A stretch of 27,335 nucleotides of DNA from Pseudomonadota bacterium (GTDB taxonomy: Bacteria > Desulfobacterota > Desulfovibrionia > Desulfovibrionales > Desulfomicrobiaceae). Both the position numbers and the translations under genes were made by a program. The notes beneath the pieces were generated by a model. The model ran no database searches and had not been told where the DNA came from. It saw nothing but the letters and a program-made list of their open reading frames with translations. Below, piece after piece: positions 14,242-23,180 of the stretch. Every line of letters begins with the position of its first letter. The first letter of the stretch is position 1. The stretch spans positions 1 through 27,335 of the forward strand of contig JAEWKZ010000012.1 of assembly GCA_023393525.1 (NCBI GenBank), in the 5' to 3' direction.

Positions 14242-15012
14242 CTAACCCAGAATGTTCTTGAAGGGCTTCGTCAGGCTCGCCAGGAAATCGGCCCGGTTCA
14301 GGGGCTTGATCTCGCGGGCGGCATACTGGTGGTACATTTCCCTGGGCATTTCCAGGAAGTAGATGACTCCCAGATCTTCCTGATCGAGGATCGTGCAGCT
14401 CTTGTGCACGTCGCAGGCGATCTTGGTCTCAAGTTCGGACTTGGGCCGATCGAGTTCCGCCTGGGCCTGGGTCAGACGCAGCTTGGCCAACGTGAGCATG
14501 TCCTCGCGTTCGCCAAAGTTCATGGCTCCCGTGCAGCAGCTTTTCACGCACATGGGCACGAGCCCGGCCTGGACGCGATCGATGCACATGTCGCACTTGG
14601 CCAGCTCGCCCGTGACCGCGTTGCGGCGCGGGATGTTGTAGGGACAGGAGTCGATGATCTCGTCGCACTGTTCCTTGGTCAGTTCCTTGGTCTTGTCCGT
14701 GCAGACGACGATGCCCGTGGCCTCGTCGATCACGATGGCGCCCTCCACGTACATGTCCGCAGTGCCCTTGCAGGCGGGTTGCAGACAATGGCGGCACTGA
14801 TCTGGAAAGAAGAGCCAGTGAACGTGCCCGTCGATCTTGTGCTCGGAGAAACGAACCAGTTTGAAGTTGTTGGGGGTCAGATCCGGCGGATTCTGATGGG
14901 TGCCGGTCTGTTTTGTGGGCACGGCCTCGTGGTCATGCCACTGCTTGCACGCCACCTGACAACCACGGCAAGCCGTGCAGCGGGTGGTATCGATGAAGAT
15001 AGTCTTCGCCAT
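14242..15012 (-). CDS. fdhB: Formate dehydrogenase beta subunit, four-cluster ferredoxin type
   Basis: 256 aa, ATG with GGGAGGA upstream. Cysteine groups: C12-C15-C18-C22, C73-C76-C81, C123 (SCPYNIPRR), and C140-C143-C155-C159, the usual signature of FdhB-type proteins that carry three or four [4Fe-4S] clusters to the redox partner. No C-terminal membrane helix is seen, unlike E. coli FdnH, so the enzyme is a soluble FdhAB type that would pass electrons to cytochrome c3. It has no signal peptide of its own and would be exported with the Tat-signalled alpha subunit. It lies 15 nt after fdhA on the same strand. Confidence 0.95.
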   Translation of the reverse strand: MAKTIFIDTTRCTACRGCQVACKQWHDHEAVPTKQTGTHQNPPDLTPNNFKLVRFSEHKIDGHVHWLFFPDQCRHCLQPACKGTADMYVEGAIVIDEATGIVVCTDKTKELTKEQCDEIIDSCPYNIPRRNAVTGELAKCDMCIDRVQAGLVPMCVKSCCTGAMNFGEREDMLTLAKLRLTQAQAELDRPKSELETKIACDVHKSCTILDQEDLGVIYFLEMPREMYHQYAAREIKPLNRADFLASLTKPFKNILG

Positions 15013-15027
15013 GATGTTCCTCCCTGC

Positions 15028-18000
15028 TTAGATGGCCAGTTCCGTGACCTTGTCGGCCTTGCGGATGTTCACCAGACACGCCTTGTACTCCGGAATGGTC
15101 ACGTTGGGCTCGCCCACGGACGGAAGGAGACGATTGGTGGCGTCGCCCACTCCGGGCGTGGTCCAGCCAAAGCAGAAGGGCATGCCGATAAGATGCACGG
15201 TCTTGCCCTGCACGGTGAACGGGGTAATGCGCACCGTGACCATGGCGATAGCCTGAACGCTGCCGCGGACGCTTTCCACCACCACCGGATCGCCGTTCTT
15301 GATGCCTTTTTCTTTCGCCAGTTCGTGGCTTAACTCGACATAGAGCTGCGGTTCAGCCTCAAGCAGATACGGCGTGTTGCGCGTATCGCCGCCGCCGCAC
15401 CAATGCTCGGTCATGCTGTACGTGGTCAGCACGATGGGATATTTCGGATCTCCGGGCTTGGTGTACAGATCCATGTCGCTTTCGAACAGATCGACGCAGG
15501 GATTGCTGAGCTGCTTGGAGAACGGATTCTTGACGATCGGAGTCTCCACGGGTTCGTAGTGCTCCGGGAAAGGCCCATCCACGCGACCGGGACCGAAGAG
15601 CTGACCATGACCCTCGGTATGCATGATGAAGGGATAGGAGCCCTTCTCCATGGCCATCGGCGGAGCCGGTCCGTCCGGAATGTCGCCGACCCATTTGCCG
15701 TCTTCCCAGGCGATGACCGGCAGGTCGGGGTTGAACGGCTTGCCGTTTACGTCCACGGAGGCGCGGTTGTAGATGATGCGCCGGTTGACCGGCCAGGCCC
15801 AGGTGTAGTTGGGGAACAGACCGAGCTTGGCCTGCGCGGGCGTCTGGGTGTGGTCACGACGCTTGGCGAGGTTCTTGCCCGCCTCGGGATAGCAGCCGCA
15901 GTAGAGCCAGTTCAGGCTGGTCGTGGAGCCATCGGCCTGCAACATGGGGAAGGCCGGAACCTGATCGCCCTTCTTGTAGGTCTTGTCCTTGATGGTCACG
16001 TCGCGGGTGAAACGGCCGTTGATGCGCATGGCCATTTCCTCGGCGTCGTATTCCTTGATCCAGTCGTGGGACAGGATGCCTTCGGGGAATGCGCCCTTCT
16101 CCTTTTCGTAGAGAGCCCGCACCCGTTTCACGAGTTCCACCACCATCCAGCCCATGGGCTTGCTCTGCCCCAGAGGCTCATAGCCTTTGTGATGCCACTG
16201 GTGCCAACGGCCGGAGTTGGAAGTGGTGCCATCCTTTTCGCCGCGCTGGCAGGAAGGCAGCAGGAAAACCTCGGTCTGAACCTTTTTCGGATCCACGCCG
16301 GGCGCGCGCCAGAAGGAACAGGTCTCCGTGTCGTGCACCTCTCCCATGACCAGCCATTCCAATTTTTGCAGGGCCGCGCGGACCTTGTGCGTATTGGGGA
16401 AACTCATGGCCGGATTGTGGCCGAACATGATGCCGCCCTTGATTTCTCCTGCGTACATCCGATCGAACATGAACATGCTCGAATACTTCACGCCCGGTTC
16501 GACCTTGGGCAGCATGTTGTAGCAGAACTGGTTCTCGGGAGTGGCATTGTCGCCGAACCATCCCTTGAGCAGGCTGACCATGTACTTGGGCCGATGCTGC
16601 CACCAGTTGACGCTCTTGGGGTCTTTGGTGGCCGGGGTGTTGGCCTTCATGTACTCGTCCAGCGTCTGCCAGGTCGAGGTCGGCACGGCGTTGTATCCGG
16701 GAATGATGTGCCACAGCAGGGCATGGTCCGTGGAGCCCTGGACATTGGGCTCGCCGCGCAGGGCGTTGACACCGCCGCCGGCCACGCCGATGTTGCCGAG
16801 CAGAAGTTGAACCATGCAGCCGAGACGAATGTTCTGCACGCCCACGGAGTGCTGGGTCCAGCCCAGGGCGTACATCATGGTGCCGGCCTTGTCGGGTTTG
16901 CCTGTGGCCGTGTAGATTTCATAAACGGCCAGCAAATTTTCCTTGGACACGCCGGTGATGGAGGAAACGGTGTCCAGATCGTAACGCTCATAATGCTTCT
17001 TGAGCAGCTGGTACACGCAACGCGGGTTTTGCAGCGTCTTGTCGCGCTTGGAAACGCCGTTCTCATCCTTGGCGAAGGCCCATTTCTTCTGATCGTACTT
17101 TTTCGATTTCGGATCGAACCCCGAGAAAAGGCCATCCTCGAACGTGTAGTCGTCGCCGACGATAAAGGAGGCGTTGGTGTATTCGGTGACATACTCCTTC
17201 TGAATCAGATCCTTCTCCAGAATGTACTTCACCATGCCGCCCAGGAAGGCTATGTCCGTACCGCTTCGCAGCGGAACGTGCAGATCGCTCCTGGCCGAGG
17301 TGCGCGAGAATTTCGGATCCACATGGATCACCTTGGCCCCCGCGTCCTTGGCCTTCAAAACCCATTTGAAGGAAATGGGATGGTGTTCGGCAGCATTGCT
17401 GCCCATTATCAGAACTGCATTGGCGTTCTTGATGTCAATCCAATGCTGGGTCATCGCGCCACGTCCGAACGACTCTGCCAGAGCCGGTACAGTGGGGCTG
17501 TGTCAGACCCGGGCCTGATGATCGATGTACACGCCTCCAAACGCTCGGCACATCTGGTGCGTGACGCTGCATTCCTCGTTGTCCATCTGGGAGGTGCCCA
17601 ACTGGAAGTAGGATTCCCAGCGGTTCACTTCCTGGCCCTTGTCGTTCTTGAGGATGAAGTCCTTGTCGCGCGTGTCCTTGATCTTGCGCGCGATCCGGTC
17701 CAGCATCCAATCCCAATCCTTTTCTTCCCATTTCTCGCTGCCGGGCGCCCGATATCTGGGCTTGAGCACGCGATGATCACTGACGTGCATCTGATAGAAC
17801 GCGGCGCCCTTGGCGCACAGCGCGCCCTCGCTGACGGGATAGTCCGCGTTGCCTTCGGAACTGACGATTTTCCCGTCCTTGACGTGCATGATGATTTCGC
17901 ACCCGCAGGAGCAGAAGCCGCAGACCGACAGGACCTCCTTGGCTCCCTCGATCTTCAGCCCCTTCGCATACGCGTAGGCCGGCTTCAGATCGAACCCCAG

Positions 18001-18072
18001 TTGCCCGAGCGACATGGCGGCGACGCCAGCCCCCGTGATTTTCATGAACCCTCGCCGTGAAAACGTAGCCAT
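15028..18072 (-). CDS. fdhA: Formate dehydrogenase alpha subunit, selenocysteine-containing, Tat-exported
   Basis: 1014 aa when the in-frame TGA at 17503-17505 is read as selenocysteine (residue 190). Both halves share one frame, and the residues around the TGA (HQARV-U-HSPTVPALAESFGRG) match Sec formate dehydrogenases, including the His after Sec that takes part in catalysis. Start: ATG at 18072 with GGAGG 5 nt upstream. A twin-arginine signal SRRGFMK begins at residue 5, followed by a hydrophobic stretch and AYA-type cleavage site near 34. The proximal [4Fe-4S] cluster uses C51, C54, C58 and C86. The rest is the bis-MGD molybdopterin domain and the C-terminal molybdopterin dinucleotide-binding domain. 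It oxidises formate to CO2 in the periplasm; Mo or W cannot be told from sequence. A gene caller that stops at TGA would split it in two. Confidence 0.95.
17466..17505 (-). promoter_or_regulatory. Selenocysteine UGA with candidate bacterial SECIS hairpin
   Basis: The UGA at 17505-17503 is followed on the minus strand by CACAGCCCCACUGUACC, a GGCUCU loop and GGCAG. CUG/CAG and CC/GG pair around the loop with a UA bulge. Loop position (about 20 nt after UGA) and its GG-U content are as in E. coli fdhF-type SelB targets. selA, selB and selC are not in the window. Confidence 0.65.
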
Positions 18073-18400
18073 CAAAACCTCCATGGTTTCATGTTCCTGC
18101 ACCCTTGAACTCCCGCTTCACAAAGTGGGTAGCGGGTGCGAAGATGATGGCTCATTAACACTTCGATCAATATTTTCAATATGTTATAAAAAACACATAT
18201 GACATTGTCTTCGATTTCAAAAGCACGATGAGGCGATGCCTCGCATGCATGCGACGCGATCCCGCTCACTCGTGCCGTCGACGCCATCGGCTTGACTGGA
18301 GACAGTAAAGTCAGTGAAATCAAGGGCGCCATCGTCCGGGACGTGGACAGGCACGCGCGGAAAATCGCCGACAACATCCCGCAAACTCAGGTATCCACCT
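18073..18400. other. Divergent promoter region of fdhA and the B12/radical-SAM gene
   Basis: 328 bp. The part nearest fdhA (about 18150-18205) is AT-rich and holds a small inverted repeat, ATATT-N3-AATAT, near 18172-18186. On the minus strand TTGAAA and TAATGA spaced by 16 bp could serve as a promoter for fdhA, which would leave a 5' leader of about 75 nt; the match is weak. The half toward the plus gene (18210-18400) is GC-rich and may hold a short decayed coding remnant, but nothing that can be named. Confidence 0.4.
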
Positions 18401-19918
18401 ATGTACGACATTGTTCTCACCACGCTGAACGCCCGGTATATCCACCCCAGCATCGGGCTGCGCTACCTGCATGCCAATCTGCATGACCTGCGGCACCGGG
18501 CCGTTATCCAGGAATTCATCATTTCGGATCACCTGCTCGACGTTGCCGAGAAAATCCTGGCCCATCGTCCCAAGATCATAGGCCTTGGCGTCTACATCTG
18601 GAACGGAAAGGAATGCGAACAGCTGGTGCGCATTCTCAAATCCCTTGCGCCGGAAGTGCTGCTTGTTCTTGGCGGGCCGGAGGTCAGCCATTTTCCGCAC
18701 CGGCTCGATTTTTCCCTGGCCGACCACGTGATACGCGGTGAAGGCGAAGAGCAATTCCATCAGCTCTGTTCCTCATATCTGACTGGCAGCACCGGGTTGC
18801 CCCGGATCATCACGGCCAGCCCGCCCGATCCGGACAATCTGGTCATGCCCTACGCCTTGTACACCGACGAGGACGTCGCCCACCGGGTCATTTATGTGGA
18901 AGCGTCCAGGGGGTGCCCCTTTTCCTGCGAATTCTGCCTGTCCTCCATCGACAAGCAGGTCCGCTATTTCGACCCGGACCGCTTTCTGCGCGAACTGGCC
19001 ACGCTCTGGGAGCGGGGGGCGCGCAACTTCAAGTTCATCGACCGCACGTTCAACCTGAGCATGCGGCGGATCGGCCCTATCTTGGATTTTTTCCTGCGGC
19101 GGGAACCGCCGTTTCTGGTCCATTTCGAAGTCGTGCCCGAACATTTTCCTTTTGAATTGCGGGAGAGGCTTACCCGGTTTGCTCCGGGCACCCTGCAACT
19201 GGAAGTCGGCATCCAGACCCTGAACGCGGATGTGGCCGCATCCATTCACCGGCGGCTGGACATGGACAAAATCGCGGCCAACCTACGCTTTTTGGAAAAA
19301 GAGACCAATGCCCATCTGCATGTGGACCTGATCATCGGGCTCCCTGGGGAAAGCGCTGACAGCTTCGGCCGCAACCTGAACCAACTGGCGGGCCTGACCA
19401 GGGCGGAAATCCAGCTGGGCGTGCTGAAAAAACTGTCCGGCACCACGCTGAGCAGACACGATGCCGTGCACAAGATGACCTATCTGCCCTATCCCCCGTA
19501 CGAGATACTGGCCAACGACCTGATTGATTTCAACGCCATGCAGGATTTGAAGCGCATGGCCCGGTTCTGGGACCTGCTCTACAACAGCGGAAATTTTAAT
19601 GGCAGCGTGCGCCTGCTCTGGCCGGATCAGGATGTCTATGCGGGATTTCTGCGGTTTTCGAAATGGCTGTACGGCGCGACCGAGTCCACCTGGCAGATTG
19701 CATTGAAACGCCTGGCGGAACTCCTTTTCGCCTACCTGACCGAGGAACTCGGCCTGGCCAAAGAGGAGGCGGCCAACGCCATCGCAGCCGATCTTCTCAA
19801 GGTCAAGGGCCGGCCTCTGCCCGTGGTGATTTCAGCCAACATGACCGTCCATCCCGGCGCTTTGCAGGCCAGGAATACGGTAAGCCCCGGAAAGAGGCAG
19901 GCCAGGCATGTGGAGTGA
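18401..19918 (+). CDS. B12-binding domain radical-SAM protein, DUF4080 type
   Basis: 505 aa. Residues 1-125 form a cobalamin-binding Rossmann-like domain (start MYDIVLTTLNARYIHPS, strand IGLGVYIW at 60-67, LVLGGPEVS at 88-96, IRGEGEEQF). The radical-SAM signature C172-x3-C176-x2-C179 lies in SRGCPFSCEFCLSS. After the barrel a C-terminal DUF4080-like region of about 130 residues follows, rich in aromatic residues. Family members are widespread in anaerobes; substrate is not known. ATG at 18401 has only a weak ribosome site (CAGG); longer starts in this frame run into the GC-rich upstream zone and are less likely. It is divergent from fdhA and has no partner gene after it; the following 144 bp before vapC contain no gene. 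Confidence 0.85.
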   Translation: MYDIVLTTLNARYIHPSIGLRYLHANLHDLRHRAVIQEFIISDHLLDVAEKILAHRPKIIGLGVYIWNGKECEQLVRILKSLAPEVLLVLGGPEVSHFPHRLDFSLADHVIRGEGEEQFHQLCSSYLTGSTGLPRIITASPPDPDNLVMPYALYTDEDVAHRVIYVEASRGCPFSCEFCLSSIDKQVRYFDPDRFLRELATLWERGARNFKFIDRTFNLSMRRIGPILDFFLRREPPFLVHFEVVPEHFPFELRERLTRFAPGTLQLEVGIQTLNADVAASIHRRLDMDKIAANLRFLEKETNAHLHVDLIIGLPGESADSFGRNLNQLAGLTRAEIQLGVLKKLSGTTLSRHDAVHKMTYLPYPPYEILANDLIDFNAMQDLKRMARFWDLLYNSGNFNGSVRLLWPDQDVYAGFLRFSKWLYGATESTWQIALKRLAELLFAYLTEELGLAKEEAANAIAADLLKVKGRPLPVVISANMTVHPGALQARNTVSPGKRQARHVE

Positions 19919-20062
19919 TGGCCGCTTCTCATTCCCAAGAAATTCCAGCGGTTTTTTGGAACGCGAACGCCGAGGAACCGGCTTCATCAGAATGCGGAAG
20001 GTTCAAGTCGCAAGGCACGAGTGCTGTCGATTTCACAGACCCGGCCCAGAGACCCAGTAGGA

Positions 20063-20440
20063 CTAAATAAGAATGACCAGAGGCGTGTACTTGGCGAGAA
20101 CTCCGTCGCCGGTGATCAGCCGCATGGGTTCGGCCATGGCCTGAGCCACCAGCATGTGATCAAAAGGATCGTTGTGGTACCTGGATAGTGTCGCCAGCAT
20201 TTCCGCGTGTGAGCCGAGAAGCGGCAACTCCAGAAACCCGCTTTCCTGCGCTGAAGCGCGAAGTTCAGACACGTTGGCGTCCAGTTTTCCGATATTCGTT
20301 TTGATGGCGATTTCCCACCAGGAGACGGTGCTCACAAAAACTTCGTTCTCGTCCGCAAGCAGCAGATCTCTCACCGGGTCAATGCGCGGTCCATTGATCA
20401 GCGCCCAGAGCAGCGCGTTGGTATCCAGCAGCAGCCTCAT
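20063..20440 (-). CDS. vapC: VapC-type PIN-domain toxin
   Basis: 125 aa. The PIN fold's acidic residues are in place: D6 in LLLDTNALLWAL, E43 in VSWWEIAIKTNIGKL, D94 (NDPFDHMLVAQA) and D112 in ITGDGVL. PIN toxins are Mg-dependent ribonucleases, typically acting on tRNA or rRNA. ATG overlaps the antitoxin stop in an ATGA junction, the standard type II antitoxin-toxin order. Adjacent accessory features (tandem repeat, small ORF-poor patches) suggest this part of the window was acquired or is variable among strains. Confidence 0.95.
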   Translation of the reverse strand: MRLLLDTNALLWALINGPRIDPVRDLLLADENEVFVSTVSWWEIAIKTNIGKLDANVSELRASAQESGFLELPLLGSHAEMLATLSRYHNDPFDHMLVAQAMAEPMRLITGDGVLAKYTPLVILI

Positions 20441-20685
20441 TTGGCTTCCCCCTCAAAGGCGGCGAGAATTTCCGCAGGCAACGGTTCGTCAAAATCATCG
20501 GGAACAATCAACCGGCCTTCCAGGAGGCCAAGGCGTTTCTTGGGCTTGGCGTTGGCGGCTGAAGAAAGTACGGCCTCCGCCCGGCCATAGCTGCCGATGA
20601 AAATGGTTTCACCATCGGCGGCACGCTTGACCAACTGTGAAAGGGTACTCTTTGCCTGGTGCATAGGCACTACTGCTGTGGACAT
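20437..20685 (-). CDS. Phd/YefM-like antitoxin of VapC
   Basis: 82 aa, ATG at 20685 with GGAGG 5 nt upstream. N-terminal Phd-type DNA-binding fold (HQAKSTLSQLVKRAADGE, then IFIGSYGRAEAVL), followed by a flexible acidic C-terminus (VPDDFDEPLPAEILAAFEGE) that would wrap the toxin. It would neutralise VapC and, with it, repress the pair. A 10-bp palindrome between promoter boxes upstream fits such autoregulation. A longer start at 20730 is possible but has no ribosome site. Confidence 0.9.
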   Translation of the reverse strand: MSTAVVPMHQAKSTLSQLVKRAADGETIFIGSYGRAEAVLSSAANAKPKKRLGLLEGRLIVPDDFDEPLPAEILAAFEGEAK

Positions 20686-20719
20686 AAAGCCCTCCTTCGT
20701 CATGTGTCGTGTAAAAAAA

Positions 20720-20748
20720 GACTTAGCCATGGCTTAGCCCGACGTCAA
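20720..20748 (-). promoter_or_regulatory. Candidate toxin-antitoxin promoter with internal palindrome operator
   Basis: Minus-strand TTGACG (20748-20743) and TAAGTC (20725-20720) are 17 bp apart. The perfect palindrome AGCCATGGCT at 20725-20734 lies in the spacer and touches the -10 box, where a bound antitoxin would block polymerase. The -10 box is poor, so confidence is moderate. Confidence 0.45.
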
Positions 20749-20809
20749 TATTGAGTGCAGGCAGGGATAGGTGTGAGGCAGTCTCAGAGACACAAACGGA
20801 GAAGAAACT

Positions 20810-20884
20810 CAAGATTCAAGATCTGACCCCAGCCTCCTGCAAGATTCAAGATCTGACCCCCAGCCTCCTGACCCCCAGCCTCCT
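20810..20884. repeat. 30-bp tandem repeat, about 2.5 copies
   Basis: CAAGATTCAAGATCTGACCC begins copies at 20810 and 20840, each followed by (C)CAGCCTCCTG; a third partial copy (ACCCCCAGCCTCCT) ends at 20884. The unit length is 30-31 bp. TCAAGATCTGACCCC-like strings are common at edges of mobile elements in bacterial genomes. The rest of 20749-20965 holds no gene. Confidence 0.8.
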
Positions 20885-20965
20885 TGCCTGCTTAGCCGCG
20901 ACACCTCGTGTTTTCGGACATGGCGCAGAGCCTCACTCTGCGTTATCCAATCTCGAAACAGGCCC

Positions 20966-21286
20966 TCAGGCCTGCTTTTTCCAGACGCCGTCAGCGGGAA
21001 ACAGATGAACACCCGTTGCGATCTCCAGGGGACTGGCGAGCCAGTTTTTGGTGGTCTCCACCCAGCGAATGAAATGTGGGGTCTTCTTGTGTTCTTCGAA
21101 GGCCTCGGCACTGGCATAGACTTCATAAAGGTGCAGGCAGTTCTCGTCCTCGCTGTTCTGAACCACGTTGAACAACAGACACGCGCTCTCGTTTTGCACG
21201 GACCCGCGTGCGTCGTCGAGCATGGCCTCCACGAAATCCTTCCTGTATTCCGGCTTGATGTGAACATTGACCATTACAGCGAACAT
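20966..21286 (-). CDS. Antibiotic biosynthesis monooxygenase (ABM/YgiN-like) domain protein
   Basis: 106 aa, ATG at 21286 with AGGAGAA upstream. A single ABM ferredoxin-like fold: MFAVMVNVHIKPEYRKDF at the start, ESACLLFNVVQNSED in the middle strand, CLHLYEVYASAEAFEEHKKTPHF and WLASPLEI near the end. Relatives (LsrG, YgiN) are small dimeric oxygenases or isomerases acting on quinols or signal molecules; substrate unknown. A weak hairpin overlaps its stop (CAGGCC/GGCCTG, 20959-20974). A 7-bp inverted repeat (CAATGCA at 21320 and TGCATTG at 21342) lies 34-62 bp upstream and may be an operator. Confidence 0.85.
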   Translation of the reverse strand: MFAVMVNVHIKPEYRKDFVEAMLDDARGSVQNESACLLFNVVQNSEDENCLHLYEVYASAEAFEEHKKTPHFIRWVETTKNWLASPLEIATGVHLFPADGVWKKQA

Positions 21287-21682
21287 GTCATTCTCCTGGT
21301 TATTGAGTTGCCTTGTGCGCAATGCACGACTCGGGATCGAATGCATTGAGCTACAGGAAAAGAGATGGAGAGCGCAAGCAAGGATGACAATCCGGCGTCG
21401 GGCTCCAAATCTACACTCAGACTACACTAATGTCGTTTACTACAAATATGTAACCATCTACGACGCAAGCTGTCCGGAAAGGAGCGGAAATCATCGCAGC
21501 TCCCGGTCACGCTTTTCCGCGCTCCCGTGACCGGCTTGAGGCCAACGGACCGGAAAGCTTAGTGGATATGAACGTCGGAATTCGCGAGGTCGGGAACACC
21601 TTCCTGCGGCCCGGTTGTTGCTTAAGTGTCTGTAAACACCCTCGGCGGAACTCCGCCCAACCTTCGCCAACGGACAATGCGA
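21287..21682. other. Intergenic region before the first modBC operon
   Basis: 396 bp. It holds the inverted repeat CAATGCA/TGCATTG near the monooxygenase gene, an AT-rich middle with two CTACACT copies (21409-21427), the GTCACG-N14-CGTGAC operator candidate (21503-21534), and a leader of about 140 nt before modB with a GGCGGA-ACT-CCGCC hairpin near 21648. No modA-like gene precedes modB here. Confidence 0.5.
21503..21534. promoter_or_regulatory. Operator candidate: GTCACG-N14-CGTGAC inverted repeat (copy 1)
   Basis: CCGGTCACG at 21503-21511 and CGTGACCGG at 21526-21534 are exact reverse complements, with a 14-nt spacer. The same six-base arms at the same spacing recur at 23181-23206 before the second transporter set. 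The repetition upstream of two oxyanion-transport operons argues for a regulator binding site. A TTGAGG box follows at 21536, but its -10 partner is unconvincing. Confidence 0.65.
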
Positions 21683-22354
21683 ATGGACATGACCTTTCTT
21701 TTCCCGGTGCAGCTCAGCCTGCGCGTGGCCGCCTTGGCCACCCTGACTTCCCTGGTCTTCGGGGTGGTTTTGGGCTGGGTATTCCACCGCTACCGCTTTC
21801 CGGGCAAGGAACTGCTCGATTCCATCCTGAGCCTGCCCATGGTGCTGCCGCCGACGGTGCTGGGTTATTATCTGATCGTGCTGCTCGGACGGAACGGCTT
21901 TCTGGGCCGCTGGCTGCAAGAGACCTTCGGCGTGACGCTCATCTTCACCTGGCAGGGGGCGGTCATCGCCGCCGCCGTGGTCTCCTTTCCGCTCATCTTC
22001 AAATCCGCCCGCGCCGCCCTGGACGGCGTGGAACGCAAATACGAAGACGCGGCCCGGACCCTCGGTTATCCCGAGTGGCGGGTGTTCCTGCGCGTCTGCC
22101 TGCCGCTGGCCGGACGCGGCATCCTGGCCGGGACCATGCTCGCCTTCGCCCGCGCCATGGGCGAGTTCGGGGCCACGCTCATGATCGCGGGCAACCTGCC
22201 GGGCCGCACCCAGACCCTGTCCCTGGCCGTGTACAGCGCGACCCAGGCCGGACAGGACAGCCTGGCCGCGCAATTGGTGCTGGTCATCTCCGTGCTGTGC
22301 ACGCTCATTCTCTGGGTTTCGGGACGGCTCTTGACCCCCAGATGGCAGGCCTGA
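21683..22354 (+). CDS. modB: Molybdate ABC transporter permease ModB
   Basis: 223 aa, five predicted membrane segments, the usual ModB length. The permease EAA-loop region reads ARTLGYPEWRVFLRVCLPLAGRG, followed by LAFARAMGEFGATLMIAGN and LPGRTQTLSLAVYS, typical of ModB. Earlier strings SLPMVLPPTVLGYYLIVLLGRNG match the family too. Start uncertain: ATGs at 21677, 21683 and 21689 lie close together and none has a strong ribosome site. It is followed after 3 nt by modC. No binding protein is encoded before it; the only modA-like gene of the window is 1.6 kb downstream. Confidence 0.9.
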   Translation: MDMTFLFPVQLSLRVAALATLTSLVFGVVLGWVFHRYRFPGKELLDSILSLPMVLPPTVLGYYLIVLLGRNGFLGRWLQETFGVTLIFTWQGAVIAAAVVSFPLIFKSARAALDGVERKYEDAARTLGYPEWRVFLRVCLPLAGRGILAGTMLAFARAMGEFGATLMIAGNLPGRTQTLSLAVYSATQAGQDSLAAQLVLVISVLCTLILWVSGRLLTPRWQA

Positions 22355-22357
22355 GAC

Positions 22358-23170
22358 ATGTTCGTCATCGGCAAGACATCCCCGCACAAGGCGCCGCCAG
22401 CCGCCGCAAAACATGATGAGGCCGCCACCGTCGCGTGCGAAATATCCTTGCGGGTCCGAGGCTGCTGTTCGCAATTCGATCTTCATGCCGGTTTCACGAC
22501 CCAATCCAGAAGAATCGCCCTCTTCGGCCCCTCGGGCTCCGGCAAGAGCCTGACCCTCATGGCCCTGGCCGGGTTGCTCAGGCCCGATCATGGAACCATC
22601 ATCCTTAGGGGCCGCACCCTTTTCGACTCAAGCCGAAAAGTGAACGTTCCGGCCCGCAAGCGCAACATCGGCATGCTCTTCCAGGACTACGCCCTCTTTC
22701 CGCACCTGACCGTACGCGAAAACGTCGCCTTTGGCCTCAAACCCGTCTTCGGCCCACTCAAAGCGGCACACCGCGAACGCGCCGATGAACTGCTCGAACT
22801 GTGCGGCCTGAGCGACTTCGCCGGCCAGCGTCCCGGCCAGATCTCCGGCGGCCAGCGCCAGCGCACGGCCCTGGCGCGCGCCCTGGCACCAAACCCGGAC
22901 CTGCTCCTCCTGGACGAACCCTTCACCGCGCTGGACCAGCCCCTGCGTGAACGCATGCGCGCCGAACTCTTCGACATCCTGGAGCGCTTCGACATGCCCA
23001 TGGTCATGGTCAGCCACGACCTCGACGACGTGGACCATTTCGCCCAGACCCTGGTCGCCTTCGGGCAAGGCCGGGTGCTGAACGTCATCGACTACGAGAC
23101 GCGGCGCAAAACCGAGAGCGCCCGCGCCATCCTCGATCCCCTCTTCCTGGCCGCCCAGAACCGGGACTGA
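22358..23170 (+). CDS. modC: Molybdate-type ABC transporter ATPase ModC, without Mop domain
   Basis: 270 aa. Walker A GPSGSGKS at 57-64, Q-loop Q109 in LFQDYALFPH, signature SGGQRQR at 163-169, Walker B LLLLDEP at 182-188 and switch His220. E. coli ModC (352 aa) has a C-terminal Mop/TOBE regulatory domain that is missing here. The N-terminal 25 residues before the nucleotide-binding core are extra and low in conservation, so translation may start later, although 22358 is the natural ATG after the modB stop. It would power the ModB channel encoded just before it. Confidence 0.9.
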   Translation: MFVIGKTSPHKAPPAAAKHDEAATVACEISLRVRGCCSQFDLHAGFTTQSRRIALFGPSGSGKSLTLMALAGLLRPDHGTIILRGRTLFDSSRKVNVPARKRNIGMLFQDYALFPHLTVRENVAFGLKPVFGPLKAAHRERADELLELCGLSDFAGQRPGQISGGQRQRTALARALAPNPDLLLLDEPFTALDQPLRERMRAELFDILERFDMPMVMVSHDLDDVDHFAQTLVAFGQGRVLNVIDYETRRKTESARAILDPLFLAAQNRD

Positions 23171-23180
23171 TCCAACGACA

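Noticed and set aside
15403..18060. Plus-strand open frame of 885 codons antisense to fdhA
   Set aside because: Shadow of the fdhA codons; fdhA is supported by Tat signal, cluster cysteines and Sec context.
18230..18400. Short plus-strand frame (..VSEIKGAIVRDVDRHARKIADNI..) reminiscent of the FlgM C-terminus
   Set aside because: No ATG or ribosome site, frame begins after a stop with no normal start, the Tyr-x-Val part of FlgM is missing, and no flagellar genes are nearby. At most a decayed remnant.
20810..20884. CRISPR array
   Set aside because: Repeats are directly adjacent with no unique spacers and only 2.5 copies; no cas gene nearby.
21540..21682. Molybdenum-cofactor riboswitch in the modB leader
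   Set aside because: There is a small GGCGGA/CCGCC hairpin, but the multi-stem conserved core of the Moco RNA motif could not be recognised.
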